From contig JAUIRK010001006.1 of the NCBI GenBank assembly GCA_030549495.1, positions 169,501 to 233,500 of the forward strand: 64,000 nt of DNA, read 5' to 3'. Below are positions 22,950 to 35,711 of this stretch, piece by piece. Position numbers and translations under genes: made by a program. The stretch is from Nectonema munidae (taxonomy: Eukaryota; Nematomorpha; Nectonematoida; Nectonematidae). Position 1 is the first letter of the stretch; every line of letters starts with the position of its first letter. Under the pieces are notes generated by a model. The model saw only the letters and a list, made by a program, of their open reading frames with translations, was not told the DNA's origin and made no database searches.

Positions 22950-25566
22950 ATCTTTTTTCATAATCAAGGTTTTTTCAAAATCATTTAAAGTTATAAAACA
23001 ACAATTTTCTAAAGATTTATAGAAAAAGTATAATTAATACATAACTATTAGAAAAAGTGTTAAAGTTGTTTAGAAATAAAGCAATGAACTATGCCATTAA
23101 AAGCCAAACAGATGAATACTTATCTTTTAAAATAGAAAGAAATGAAAAAAGATTCATTTTACCATGTCATGTATATCATAAAACGATGCATATAATTTAG
23201 CGATAATGGCTTTGATGCTTATAGTATTTCAAAGATACAAAATCATGAGAAATTGTAATCTCACTTTTATCAAGAAATGATATGAAGGAGCGAGCGTTCA
23301 TTGGATCACCAGTCCTCACTCCAATAAAAGCACGCGCTTCCTCATCCTAATGCATTCAGAGTGTTTGCTTCTGCATTCTTTTTTTATATTGTCGCTTATC
23401 TTCAAATTATTTTTAATTCGATCTGAATTAGTTTCTAAACACGTTTATTGAGGCTGTCCTTTTATTCTTGCCTAAAGTGTATAAATTCTATTAAAACAAA
23501 AACCGTCGCGATTATAAATAATAATCAATATCCCTGTAGCCAAAGTTGTCCTTTGAATCGAGCTCTCCTCATGCCAATATTTCACACTATTTATTAATAA
23601 ATTTTAAAACTGAGAAAAGATTCTAAAATATCTTTTGCGTTATGTGAAGGTGATCTACGGACATTATGAACAATAAATGCAGTGTTGAAATAACATATTC
23701 TAAGATACAAGATTTACATAAAAAAAACGATAAAAAGCGAACAGTTAAAATTCAATTTATTGATTGATTAATTATTATTGATAGGTCGATAAAAAATATT
23801 TATACAACAAATTGTGTTTAAACAGTATTTTGAAGACTAATCATCTCTTTCATTTTCATTACAATTTCATATATTTAAAGCAGAGCATTCTCATTTCTTG
23901 GCACAATGGTTCCACACCTGTCCTCGAAATGGCTAAGCAACATTTTGAAATGTTCATTTTCGTCAAACAGAGTGTCTACTAAAAGGCGTTTCTAGTTTAG
24001 GTATGGTCGTAGTTACTAACCAGCATGTTTCTTGAGCGATATAGCTGACTGATCTTGTAATTACTATTTTTAAAAATTAGTCTTAGAGACATGGGCTGAC
24101 GAAATTTGTTTTACCAAATTGAAGGCTGGTTACTGAGAGGAAAGCATACTTGTTGATAACTTTTTTCTCGTAAACATCCAAGATTTAACCACTCCTTTGA
24201 TAAGATTTTACTTTCATAATAAGGTATCATAGTAAAAAATGTGTAAAATTTATATTTTTGATTACGTTGTTGTTGTTATAGCCCCTAGATTATACTATCT
24301 TTATATGAGTATAATCTACCAATTCAAAACAAGGCTTTGTTTAAACAGAGAGAGTATGCCCATAAAAGCAAATACTCTCAGGGAAAAGTGTAGAATTTTG
24401 TTACACTTTCGCAGCAGCAGCGATAAACGATTGTAATTTCAGGCAACCCGCAAAAATCCACCATAAGGTACTGCTGGCTTTTTGCGGCTTCTACATATTT
24501 TAACTACGTCTGTTATTTCAGCGTGATTATATGTTAAATTATTCCTTCAGATCTTGATGAATGGATAAATGAGCTATTCTGAAAAAAAATGCAATTACAG
24601 TTTTTCAGAGACCTTGAGAGGTGCATGCGCTATAAAATTAATGTAAAAGAAGATAACGGAGCCTTTGATTTACATAGATTCAAATGTCTATGTCTCCTGC
24701 TTGCAAAAATGAGGATAAAAACATAAAATTCCTGCTTCTAGTGCACGGATACTTAACCTTTTTGCTCAATAGGCCAGAATTCGGATTCTCTTATCCCTTC
24801 TGCGCTCAAAGAAATGTATGGCCTAATGAACACATGATAATAGGCAAATGTGTATAGAATATTTCAATTATAACATTATCATCAATAAAATGGTAAAAGA
24901 AAACAAGTAATACCATAGAACTTTTATTATATAGGTCAAAAATACACTATCAAATTTCTAGTGACACTTTTGTGAGTGCTTTCTTTTTAATATTTCATTG
25001 ATGTCTGCATCACTTTTCAATTTTGTATACAACTTCTGTACAGTTAGGGTTTTGCATTGAATGTTACACAAATGTTAGTTAGTAGTTCAATTTTTTTGCG
25101 AGCTTTTAATATTTTTCATACATCAAAAATTCATGCAAGATCGAGTATCTGTTTTCCCACATACCCATTTTTCGCCAACTCATAAATTTCAAGAAACTAC
25201 GCTAAATAATTGAAATTTTTTATAATACTTACAAAATCTTCACTCCATGAAGCTTCCATAAATAGTTTCTGTTTACAGTCCAATTAGTTCTATGTGAGCC
25301 TTAATAGGCATTTCCAAGGGCTTGTTGTAAATCGTTGCTTATAAACGCATTCTATCCTGTTTTTATATAAGCAACCGAGTTGTTAAGGGTGCATGATTCA
25401 AATCAGGTCAAAAATTAATCAAATTGATTAGTAACCCTCATGCCTCAAATGGATCTCTTGATAAATTTTTAGAACTCTAAACATCGCCTCCATTTCTTCC
25501 CAAGAAGAAAAGAATCTTTCTTTAATATAATTATAAAATTTTTATAAATTATAATAAAAAAATAAT
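22950..25566. other. Gene-free AT-rich DNA apart from the relic exon
   Basis: No other coding or repeat signal supported. A GC-richer stretch around 24330-24450 has an open frame, but no family likeness and no module pattern. Confidence 0.4.
24778..24847 (+). pseudogene. Possible relic module exon
   Basis: After a pyrimidine-rich tract and CCAG, a phase-1 frame reads FGFSYPFCAQRNVWPNEHM and soon stops. Its start matches the start of exon 3 (MCYPFDERNVYTK) at YPF and RNV. It would join exon 5 in frame. Only a weak donor lies before the stop, so it is a relic or the edge of an exon I cannot delimit. Confidence 0.3.
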
Positions 25567-25575
25567 GCTAAGCAC

Positions 25576-25839
25576 CAGGACCGGCTCTAGTGTTCGCGGG
25601 GCCCTATGCAAAATGGAATTGCGCGGGACCCAGTGTGGGTAGGAAAAAAGATTAAAAGAGAGAAATAAGATTTTGAAAAAAAAGAAAAGGGATTGGGTTT
25701 ATTACTTTTTCATTAACACAAAATGGCGATCAAAATAACTTTACTTTGCGAACCTTGCATTTAGCGAAATCATGCAATATATCATCAAAATGAAAAATGA
25801 GAAGCGTGGAGGCCACTGCGACCGCATAGGCTCCTAAGC
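25576..25839 (+). mobile_element. 264-bp non-autonomous DNA element (MITE), copy 1
   Basis: Starts CAGGACCGGCTCTAG and is flanked by GCTAAGCAC on both sides (25567-25575 and 25840-25848), a good target duplication. The body matches the element at 36872-37128 in reverse orientation almost end to end. The CAGG start and duplication length suggest hAT relatives. No ORF. Confidence 0.75.
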
Positions 25840-25848
25840 GCTAAGCAC

Positions 25849-27514
25849 TTAAGCAACGTGAGGCTTGAAAAAGCCCTCTAACCTTAGAAACGTGAGGCCT
25901 GATCCAGAAAATGTAGTTACACGAATAAAAAAACTTGAACATTTCTAAATTTATAAAAGGTGGTAAGGAAGAAAAGGAGGAATTTATTTAGCAAAAAAAT
26001 GTGAATATTAATAACATTGAATATTGATAAGCATATATATGCGTGTATAAATTTTAATGTAACAAAATATTTTTACACTGATATTTCTGGGATGAATAGA
26101 AGGCCAAATACCGCTTGTAAGTAAATAATTCAATAAAACTCTACACATAGATATAGATTGCACATTCCTTATATTTAATAATGGAAGAATATTCTCTTTG
26201 TGGTAAAAGAACGATCTTAGTAAAGAGTGATATTCTTTCAAACATGCGGCTACATACTCTTTGAATTTAAAGATTTAATATCGTAACAGAGTGGACACTC
26301 CATCTTGAAAATATATCACACATGGTATGCGACTCAAGATATTTATTTCCCTTGCAAGCCTCTATTCTACCTTGATACAACAATTAAATTAGAGATAGAT
26401 TCATCATTTTTAAATAGCGTTTTTGATGCTCAATCAAAATTTTTGAACGTTTATATGTTTTACATTCTGGGTACACTCATTTTATAAGCTTTCATTCCAT
26501 TGTTAAATTATTTGATTTTAGATATTCACCTTGGTAAGTTTTTTTAATTCCAAATTTCTTAGACAATATTTTTAATTTGGCTATAAAAATTCCAAATCTT
26601 AAGAAATCTTATAAATCATTGTATTGAAAAGAGTAATGAGAGATGGTATTAATTTTTTGGGATTCTTCATACCGATTTTGAGTAGCTTAGTGGAAGTATA
26701 ACACACGTTTTTCACGTGCGAAATTAAAAAGAGTAAAAAATTGCAAAACTTAGAAAGGCCGTACTATGCATAAGTTTGAGTGATTGCAGTAAGAATTCGT
26801 CTTTTGTGTATGTGCGTGGTGCATATTGTATAAATAAACGTTTTTATTATTTTATAGCATCCAAGGAAGAATAATCTTGCCTAACTGTACAAGTGATAGG
26901 AATGTAATGATTACGAATTGAACGGATGGCTGGATTGCACTTACGCAGCTATGGCTAGGTCAATAGGAGTGGCCTTTAAATTTCAGAGAAATTAGAGATT
27001 TTTCATTTTTTGAAAAAATGGGCCTCTTTGTACCACCCCATTCATTTATTTTTTGCTACACCACTGGATGCAAGTGGTATTCAATAAGTAATCCAAATAT
27101 TCTTAAAAATACATTATTGACTCTCATTATAATATATTGAAAGTGTAGATTAATTATAACAAATTTAGAAATTTTGCGAAAAAAATTACCAGTTACTAAA
27201 TTTTATATTTTTATATATTTCAGCTTTAAAATTTAAAACACTTAAGTTGATCAGAAGAAAGTCGTAATCATTTGACTCCGCGTTAAAATTAAGATAAATA
27301 GGTTTTTATAAATCGCCTTTTACTTTCAAAATTTATTGCCAAAATGAAGTGTAATTACGAAGATTGAATAAAATATCTTATTTTTTAGATTACATCAATG
27401 CATTGGAAGGGGTAAATTTAAAAATATATTTTGGGGGTAGGGACTTTAACGCATTCATTGTATTAGTAAATTGAAGGGAAACTTTGACCTTTATTCCCCA
27501 AGAATTTTACTCAT
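25849..27514. other. Gene-free AT-rich DNA
   Basis: No supported gene. A hAT-like terminus (complement reads CAGTGGTGTAGCAAAAAA) lies near 27045-27066 without a visible partner. Confidence 0.4.
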
Positions 27515-27600
27515 AAGGCAGTGGTAATTTGGATTCAGAGTTGTTTCCACCTTGTTCTACCCAAATCTATAGGTTAAAGCCTTTAGGGTTAAAGGTGTCG
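27515..27600. repeat. Dispersed repeat, copy 1
   Basis: AAGGCAGTGGTAATTTG and the CTTGTTCTACCC-AATCTATAGG segment that follows recur at 35515-35620 in the same orientation, with an insertion in the second copy. Identity of the repeat unknown. Confidence 0.55.
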
Positions 27601-27605
27601 CTCTT

Positions 27606-27794
27606 TTATATATAATATAGGAAATCAATTCTAAATAGGTAGGCCTTCTTATTCTCACGAATGCGAACTGGAGCTTGAGTAAGCTTGGTTAGATACTTTG
27701 CTCCCATACCGCAAGGTCTTGGTCGATTCAGCATCAAGCCTTCTTTGCTCATAGTTTGAAACAAGAAGTGCAAATCTCCATCAAAATTTCTCAT
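27606..27794 (-). other. Unidentified open stretch of 62 codons
   Basis: ATG to stop on the minus strand, with DGDLHFLFQTMSKEGLMLN and KYLTKLTQAPVRIRENKKA. It is richer in GC than its surroundings and compositionally protein-like. I do not recognise it. It borders the dispersed repeat at 27515, so it may be part of a mobile element rather than a host exon. Confidence 0.3.
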
Positions 27795-27799
27795 TAGAT

Positions 27800-30700
27800 G
27801 CCTTGTTCAACTCTTTCTCTCTATAACTTTTTATTTTCAAACTTTAGATTGAAAAATACTCTTTCCATTAGGGTATGGAGTAATATAGATTTTAAACATA
27901 CTAAATAAAACTTTAAGCTTTTAACCTGTTTTTACACTAATCATAACTTGTTCTTTAGTTTAAGAGAAGAGATGTACCCGATTATAAATTTTCCGTCAAT
28001 TCCGATTATTCAAAATTTAACCGATTCTACCGATAACGATGCCGATTAATCCGTACATCTCTATTAAACCACTGATTATTATGCAAACATTTTTTTATAA
28101 AAGAAAATTTCCTTTCCTTAATTTTTTATAATGCTCTACATCAGAATAATTTTAAGTTTTGACTGAAACCTTTAATTTTTCAAATTAACCAAAAAAACCC
28201 TAAATTTTTCAAACAAACACTTTTTAAGCTTACAATTTGACCATCCTTTCCATTTTTCGTCTCACAAGTCTAAATGAATTTTCAAATCTTTTCAAAAAGT
28301 TGAGACACGAGATCGCTGCTATAACAAGGCCTGATGAAATGGCCGCCCTTGCCGTCCTTATAAATCAATGATTCTGCTCCACAGAATTGAAGTATATGCG
28401 AAAATTTAAGATTAATTTGAATTAATAAAAATGATCTAGTATATTTGCAGATACGTAAACCTTTATTTATAGATTTGCTTGAATTAAATAATTTTTTAAG
28501 TTTGTTGTATCACAGGATTTAATTTCAATTTGAGATAAATATTGTGAAGTAATTTATCAAAAGGAAATCCAATTATAGCAACTATATATAACAAAAAAAG
28601 TACAATAACTATGAAGACCGGAAACCAACACTAGTGGGAGCTCTTCTGATTCAGTGATTAAACAAGTTTGTTGGGGAGATCATGCTAATGCTACCCTCAT
28701 AGCGTGATCTGTTTTAAATATGTTCCTAAACTTTGTCTTTATTGCTAATAAACTTGAAAATCTTTATTCACAACTTTATGCTGTCACAAAAGGAACAAGT
28801 AATGGAAGGCAGGCTGTGTAAGTAGTGGGAAGGAATCTTTTTTTTAATAATCATTATTATACTAGAAAAAAGTATTTTGTAGGCCTGTTATATTTTTAGC
28901 TCACTTTTTACCCCCTACTAATCAATTTTACCCTAAAGGGTTAAATCTACCCCTTAATTAAATCCCTGATTTAATAGGTGGTTCGGAAAATGCTAGAAAT
29001 CGATACAAATTACATTGCCTATTTGTTTGCTTATTGATTTATCGAAAATGCTAGATTATTTTGACCTTAAAAATAGTAACCGCTTTATTGATTATAGTTT
29101 TGTCAGAGTGTTGTTTTTTTTTGTTTTTTTTATGAATTTTTTTAGAGTGTTTTTTTATACAACACACTTCTTCCAAAAAATGTTACTAACTTTAAATTTT
29201 TTTCTTTCTTTCTCTTCCTGTGAAAATTTATATATGACCTAATTTTAGATTATGTGATCGGAGAAACACTTTGTAACACTTATTGGCAAAAATAGTTGCT
29301 GAACGAATTGTTGATAGATGGAAGCGTAGTTTCACTGTATTTAAAAAATCTATCCGTTAACTTTTACTTTTGTAGTAAGTTTCTATTGGTTAAATTTTAC
29401 TTTGGTGCTAAGTTTCTATCTCGTTCTAACTCAGTATTAGTTTGTGTAATTGAGAAGCAGCCACTTAAAAACCACTGATGTATAGTAACGACATTTCCAG
29501 TAAGTATAACACAGCATACTCTCATACATACTAATAATAATCTATTTCAGAATGCAAAATGAAGTCACAAAGATCTATTCCTATCATTTTACATGAACAA
29601 AGGATATTAGATGATATATGTGTGTATATTAATAAATAAATTTTATTTCATTGAAAATATCTTTGTTTTTATTTTTTCCTTTCAAGTTCCAATTTATAGG
29701 AATGGCGACCTTTTAAAATTCAATCAAAACTAGTGCACTACACGGTTACGGTTAAAGCGCATTTACCCATGCTCGGTGCGGTCCATGAACGGACATGCGT
29801 TTAAAAAATAATCCAAGACAGGGTAATAGGCGGGTATAAGTAGAAAAATGACACAAAAAGCGGGCAGGACTTGGTTTTGAAAATTTCACGTACATTGATC
29901 ATACAGTTCTAGTTTGGGCTGCACATCATACTAAAAGCAACACACGAGTTTCTCTCTTGAAAAGCAAATTGTCGCCAATTCAAATAAGCTGCGCCTGGGT
30001 GTATGATGAATGAAGCCTCTGCTCTATTTTTGGAAACTTATATTAAAATGTACATTTGAAATTTATATAGGATTGGAAAGGGCAGCATCACTTCCAACAT
30101 ATATGACGCTTCTTTATCTAATAGATAAAATATAAAGTTTCGTTGAATTATAGAGCGGGTAGCGACTGGCTTAATAAAATTCAAATGGTTATGGTCGCAT
30201 ATAAATCGGTTGCATAAAGTATTCCGTCTAAGTCCTCTATTAAAAATTGATAAGAATAAAGCTTCCTACTTTTTTTTAAATTTTTTTTCATTACTCCTGA
30301 ATGGAGGAAATCAATAAGATAATAGAGTTAGCAAAATCTAGTGGAATAAAAGCACTAAACCAAGCATCCAAATAAGGTCTAGCTAATATTATTCCTCATC
30401 TTGATAAAGTAAATTTTTTGTATTAAATAAAAATATTTTCCAACTAATGAAATATTAAAGTTATTAAATCTACTTATTCTTATTGTTAAGAATAATAATA
30501 ACATTTTGTATGTTTCTTCTAATGTACAAAGATGTTAACGACTCAAATTAGAGATCAAAATTTTGGCCGATTCTGATTCTTGTTTTTTACAATGACCGAT
30601 TCCGATACCTATTCTAATCATAGTTTTGAAAAAGCTTATATATGACTAACTTTAACCCGTCTCGTGACCGGCTATTTTTATTTCCTCATTGAGGGGGAGC

Positions 30701-31173
30701 GGGCCTTTTTGCCTCCCCTCACTTTTTTTCCTAAAATATTGAATATTTTTGCTAAATTCTATCTTGCCTCACTAAATAATTGATTGCGAATCTGATGGTG
30801 TTATTTACTTTTTTATGAAAATCAATCAAAGCTGTCAAAAAATACATCAAAGCGATCAATCAATTCCAAATATACAACCAGTGGTTCCCAAACTTTATAT
30901 CCAACGGACCCCCTACATTAATATAATTATTTTGCGGACCTTTCAGGGATAAAATTTAATATTGAAATTATAAGGTTGATAGTAAAGCTGCTAGCGAGCC
31001 AACAGGGAGACAAAAGTACTTCTCTTTGTTTCATAGAAAAAGTAATGTGAATTTTTTTTTTTGATCTGTATTTTACCCATTTAAAAATGGCGGCTATTTG
31101 AAAAGTGTATCATAAAAGGTAAAGAGAAATTTAAAATTTAGTTTTCAAATACTTTTTATTACAATTTATTCAA
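27800..31173. other. Long gene-free AT-rich stretch
   Basis: No frame gives a recognisable protein and no element ends are clear. Short patches of higher GC occur near 29740-30010 without coding signal. Confidence 0.45.
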
Positions 31174-32167
31174 ATGAAATCTAAATCTACTACCTCAAAA
31201 AGTTCGCTTGTAAGTCCTAATATCTCTGTTAATCATGACTGGATATGTTTCAATTGTGAAAGTAAATCCAATGAAATGATGAAATGCAGCTCATGCCTTA
31301 ATTGGATGTGCTACACATGTCAAAGTATATCTAAGCATATGGTTAACTTAATTGAAAAATTTGAAGGATGTGGTATCCGTTGGTTTTGTACGGCTTGCAG
31401 GAAAGATGATACACCTACGCTGAAAAAAGTCATTAATAAAATTAACGAAGATATTACCTCTTTCAAAAAGAACAATGAAAAGCATATTAAGAAAACAAAT
31501 GAAGATCTTTCTACAAGAATGACGGAGGTCTTTGACCACAATAAACATCTTGTAAACACGATTGAACTATCTCATAGCAAATTGAATGAAAAGATCGATA
31601 AACGAATTGAAAAAATCTCATCTAATTCTACTCAGAAATCAACTTCCCCCTCTCCACAAGATTTTCGGCAAATACTTAAAGATACGCTATCAAGCCAACG
31701 TGCCACTGAGCTAGACATAGAACGACGTAAAGCCAATCATATAATTCATGGCGTTGAAGAGTATAACAATGATGGTAAAAGAATTAATGACGCTTAATTT
31801 GTTCAAGAGCTGTTCGATGACTTGGTAAAATAAAAAAGGTGGAAAATGTTAAAAGGTCTCTCTGAATAACTTACGAGTACTACTCTGACAAGAACTTGGT
31901 TGTAAGTGCCCTACCCAACTTGAAAAATGCTCCAGACAATTTCAAAAAGATCTTCATTTCAAACGATCTTAATCCTCAAGAACGTGAAAAAGTAACAAGT
32001 TAAGAGTTCAAGTGAAAACGCTGAATCAAGAAAACAAAGATGAATCAATAATATATTTATTAAGAGGTAGTTCTTTAAACGACCTCCGTGTGATCAAGAA
32101 AAAAATTTGTTCATCAAACACTACTTGCCACCAACGAATCAACAGAACCTACAAGTTAAAACAATCA
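31174..32167 (+). mobile_element. CR1-like LINE, ORF1 part
   Basis: An open frame of 207 codons starts at ATG 31174. Residues 25-75 form a PHD-like zinc finger: WICFNCESKSNEMMKCSSC, then CYTCQS, and W-F-C-x2-C at the end. This finger is characteristic of CR1-group ORF1 proteins, which bind nucleic acid. Residues 85-150 are lysine/glutamate-rich and probably coiled-coil. After the stop at 31795 the frame is broken several times, but ORF1-like sequence continues to about 32165 (KDESIIYLLRGSSLNDLRV). There the Merlin element is inserted. Confidence 0.8.
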
Positions 32168-34254
32168 GGTAATCTTTTACCTTACGGTTCTGTCAATCAA
32201 AAATTTCTTTGACAAATTATTGGCTGTTGTGATGTCAATCAAACTATACCTTAGTAAATTCTATCATAATATAAAGATTAAGAAAAATATTATTATAGAT
32301 TTCAAATTTAATTAGAATACATTAACTACATTTTGCTAAAGACCCTAGATTTAATTTACATTAATCGTGTCAGTAAATTAAAAAAAATTAGAAATTTTTT
32401 ATAGATTTCAAATTTAACTATTTAAATATTTTACTAGAGATTCTAGATTTAATTTAGATTAAAGTATGGGAGTAAATAAAAAAAAAATTAATTTATAAAT
32501 AAAAAAGACATACTTTATCTCTGTCCAATACTTTGAGGTTGAAATTAAAAACAGAAAATAATTTTGCTTTTGGAAAATGGCTTCTCCAAATGAACTCATC
32601 TAAATATGATTTGAAAAATTCTTTGGAGGTGCCAATCTGTCTTTTAAATTTTCCTTTGGCCCGCATCCAAAGATTTTCAATGTTTTGCGTGTGAATGTTC
32701 ATATCATTTGGGTCAACAAAGTTATGTTGGTGTATAACTACCCAATAATCATAAACTCCATTATTATAGTTAGAAATGTTCCTGTAAGCAGGCCATCCGT
32801 CACAAACAATAATGGATCCTAGTAGTATGTGTCTACTCTTTGTATAATTTGTGTAAGAGTTGTTTCGCTCCTATCTTAACTTCAACTAAAAAACATTTTT
32901 TACTATTTCTTTCAATTGCTCCAAACACCCAATGACCTTCTCTCCAACTACCTTTGTGATATTTTCTATGAAAAAACTTGCTTTCATCAATTTCTACTAT
33001 AATTTGTTCAAAGTTTTCATCAAAACCTCCAACAGTTAGACAATTTCTTTCAACCCAACTTGTAACAATATCTCTACAAAAATTAGCCCAGTCTAAAGCA
33101 GTTCGTCCACTTCCAATAGATGCTTCATGAATAATAGCGTCTAATGAATAGTCATGACACCATCCATAAATGAACAAAATCATAGAATAAGGTAAGGTGG
33201 CTTTTTGCAAAAAAAGATCCCGAAAATGAAGAAGAAAAATTACGAATTTAAAGAGAAATTACGTCTTTTTTTTTACCACAAACATAACATTTCCAACAAT
33301 ATCCATCAGATACATCATTTCTCTTTACAATTTTGTTGGCAATCATTGCATTGGAAAATATTTAAAATAATTTGTGCGAAGCAAACAAAAATTTCTAATT
33401 TGTCATTTGAATTTAAAACTTGTAACAGAGAAGAAAAATTCTAATTTTCAGATAAAATTGTATTCTCATCCGTAAGTTCATTCATTTCAGATGAAAATGA
33501 ATTGATAGAACAAATGATGAAAGAAAATATACTTCTTACGCTCGTGTCAAAACAACTCATCAAATTATACATGTCTCTGATCGATTTGAGCGAGTGTAGC
33601 ATATGTGGGTGAATTTTGTTATATTTTCCGTGTGTTGTTTTTTATTGGTTTGGATGCATATGTGTGGTATCAAGTAATAACTACAAAAGAATGATTTTGT
33701 TATTCAAACCCATTCTTTTGTGCTTCACTTTGTTTTTAAACTCTTTGAAGGAATTATGTAAGCTCAAGTATTGAACAGAAATAAAGTATGTATTTTTATT
33801 TTTAACTCATTTTTATCATTTTTTTTAATTTACTCACTTATTTTTTCTAAATTATATCTAGAATCTTTAGTAAAATATTTTCAACAAAATTTTATTATAA
33901 TTTTTGAATTTTTTATGTTATAAATTTTCTATTTTTTTTAAATTTACTGACATAGTTTTATATAAGTTAGATTTAGAATTTTTAGTAAAATATATTCAAT
34001 GAAATTCTATTATAGTTTGAATTCGATAAAAAAAAGTTTTTAATCAATTTTTGTATCAGATGTTTGCTTACTAAGTAATGTAAAATAAATATATTATTTA
34101 TTCATTTTTAGATGTATGTTGTAATTTTTATGCTTTATAGCATTGCCATATATTAAAACTACTTAAAAATTATATAGTTTGATTGACATCAAAACAGGCA
34201 ATAATTTGTCAGAGAAATTTTTTGATTGACGGAACCGTAAAGTAAAAGATTACC
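32168..34254 (-). mobile_element. Merlin DNA transposon with paired inverted ends
   Basis: A 2.09-kb element. Its terminal inverted repeats of about 82 bp (32168-32249 and 34173-34254) start GGTAATCTTTTACYTTACGG and match closely. Next to them are longer, looser inverted segments rich in AGATTTCAAATTTAA-like and TCTAGATTTAATTTA-like units, duplicated at about 32296 and 32401 and mirrored at 33850-34025. The flanks read AACAATCA and AACAACAA, an imperfect 8-bp target duplication as expected for Merlin. It sits between ORF1 and the endonuclease of a CR1 copy, whose two halves lie on either side in the same orientation. The relative ages follow: Merlin is younger than that CR1 insertion. Confidence 0.9.
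32493..33350 (-). pseudogene. Merlin (IS1016/ISXO2-type) transposase
   Basis: Read on the minus strand: a Cys-rich zinc ribbon (C-x2-C near 33345, then SDGYCWKCYVCGKKK near 33280-33320); a helical segment with HDYSLDAIIHEASIGSGRTA; and the DDE domain. The catalytic residues are all visible: Asp in IIVEIDESKFFHRK, Asp in IIVCDGWPAY, and Glu in HTQNIENLWMRAKGK. The C-terminal block reads FKRQIGTSKEFFKSYLDEF. About three frame breaks divide it: within and just after the ribbon, and near 32830 between the KLYKE and GSIIVCDGW segments. No intact transposase is encoded here, though the residue pattern is well kept, which suggests a fairly recent loss. Confidence 0.88.
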
Positions 34255-35500
34255 AACAACAACTTTCACTTCAAGTCAACATAAAGAAATTTTCCGAAAT
34301 ATTTTATCTGTATTCTATACCAATTCTAATCAACTTCTTCCCAAAATGTCTGATCTTTCTTTGGTAATAGACAAAACAAATTCTGATTTGATTTTTATTA
34401 CCGAAGTTCTTCCAAAAAATAAAGGTTCATTTCCACCAGTCTGCTGCACCTATAATCTGTGCAGTTTTTCAATGCTCAACAATTTTGATAAAGTAACTAA
34501 CCATGTTTCTAAAACTAGAGGAATCATTGCTTATTAAACCATTTTTAAAAGTCAAAACTGTATCCTCCTTTAATCCTTCCTACATTGATATATTACTTTA
34601 GAGATTGAAAATAATGGCAAAAACTTTATCGTTTGCTGCATCTATAGAAGCCCCTCAATCAATATGGCTTGTTCTACTCATGAAATAATTCGTCTCTTTT
34701 CAACCCTCATTGACTTGTTTCCTAAATTTCTTATAATTTTCATTGGAGATTTTAACTATCCCTCTATCCCTTGGGACTCCAAAGTTCACAACGCTAGAAA
34801 GAATTCTTCTGCTATGAAGTTTGTAGAGTATCTAGCTTCAAACAACTTGTTCCAATTAATTCAGGATGCTACTAGATTAGATTATTCTGGAAGAGAAGGT
34901 ATTTTAGACCTCTTAATTACAAATTTCCCTTCTGATCTTTCAAATATTTATATTTTATCAGCATTGAATGGTAGTGATCATTACTCTATTATGTTCGATT
35001 TTTCTTATATTGTCAAAGCTTCATCTTCTATAACCACCAAACTAGATGTTCGCTAGGGAAGATACAACAAAATAAGAGAATATCTGTCCAATGTTAATTG
35101 GAACCTATATAATGAATACCCTTTTTTAGAGTTTTATGATGTTTTCATGAGAGTTATATACGGAGCTATTGCTGAGTTTATACTTTAATGAAAAAGAAAA
35201 CAAAATATAATCCGTATATGAACAGATCAACTACATACATATACAAAAGAAAAAAAAAGCTCTTCAAGAAGTACCTGAAGTTTAAAGATCCTAAAATGTT
35301 GTTACAACTCAAAGAAATATCAAATAAATTAAGAAGAGAAACAAGAAAAGCAAAGCGTTCCTTTGAATGTAACATTTCAAAGAACATAAAAGACAAGCCT
35401 AAAAAGTTTTGGAAATTTGGAAAGTTTTCTTGCCAGAGGCCCTTCCTAACACCAACCATTTTGTTTTCAGGATTGGAAACCTTTAGCCTTTGGACTTAAT
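34255..35500 (+). mobile_element. CR1-like LINE, endonuclease and linker part
   Basis: Continuation of the copy begun at 31174. The endonuclease domain is read as SNQLLPKMSDLSLVIDKT and LIFITEVLPKN (34330-34420, with the catalytic Glu in TEV), then IIFIGDFNYPSIPWDS (34732-34775), LDYSGREGILDLLITN (34877-34925) and the terminal GSDHYSIMF (34972-34998). A Lys/Arg-rich linker follows (RRETRKAKRSFECNISKNIK, PKKFW; 35330-35415), very similar to the antisense copy at 42750-42960. Several stops and frame changes are present. The RT domain is missing; the copy ends near 35490 against an unrelated repeat. Confidence 0.85.
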
Positions 35501-35514
35501 AGTACTAAACCCAC

Positions 35515-35640
35515 AAGGCAGTGGTAATTTGAAATCAGAGTTATTTTCTCCTAGAGCAACTGCTGTCCAAATCTATCGAGCTTGTTCTACCCGGACCTGT
35601 AGGATTAAGCGCCTGTAATTCGTTTCGCCTCCAGATCATT
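35515..35640. repeat. Dispersed repeat, copy 2
   Basis: Shares the AAGGCAGTGGTAATTTG start and the CTTGTTCTACCC-type segment with 27515-27600. It lies between the CR1 fragment and the piggyBac tail and could belong to either or be independent. Confidence 0.55.
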
Positions 35641-35711
35641 TAGTTTTAAAGAACCGCGCCACGTGAAGGCAGACCTGGAGACTTGCTGTTCAGAGGCTGT
35701 AAGAGACGCAT

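Noticed and set aside
26285-26487. Open frame after a TAACAG acceptor-like site
   Set aside because: Low-GC, wrong splice phase, no family likeness.
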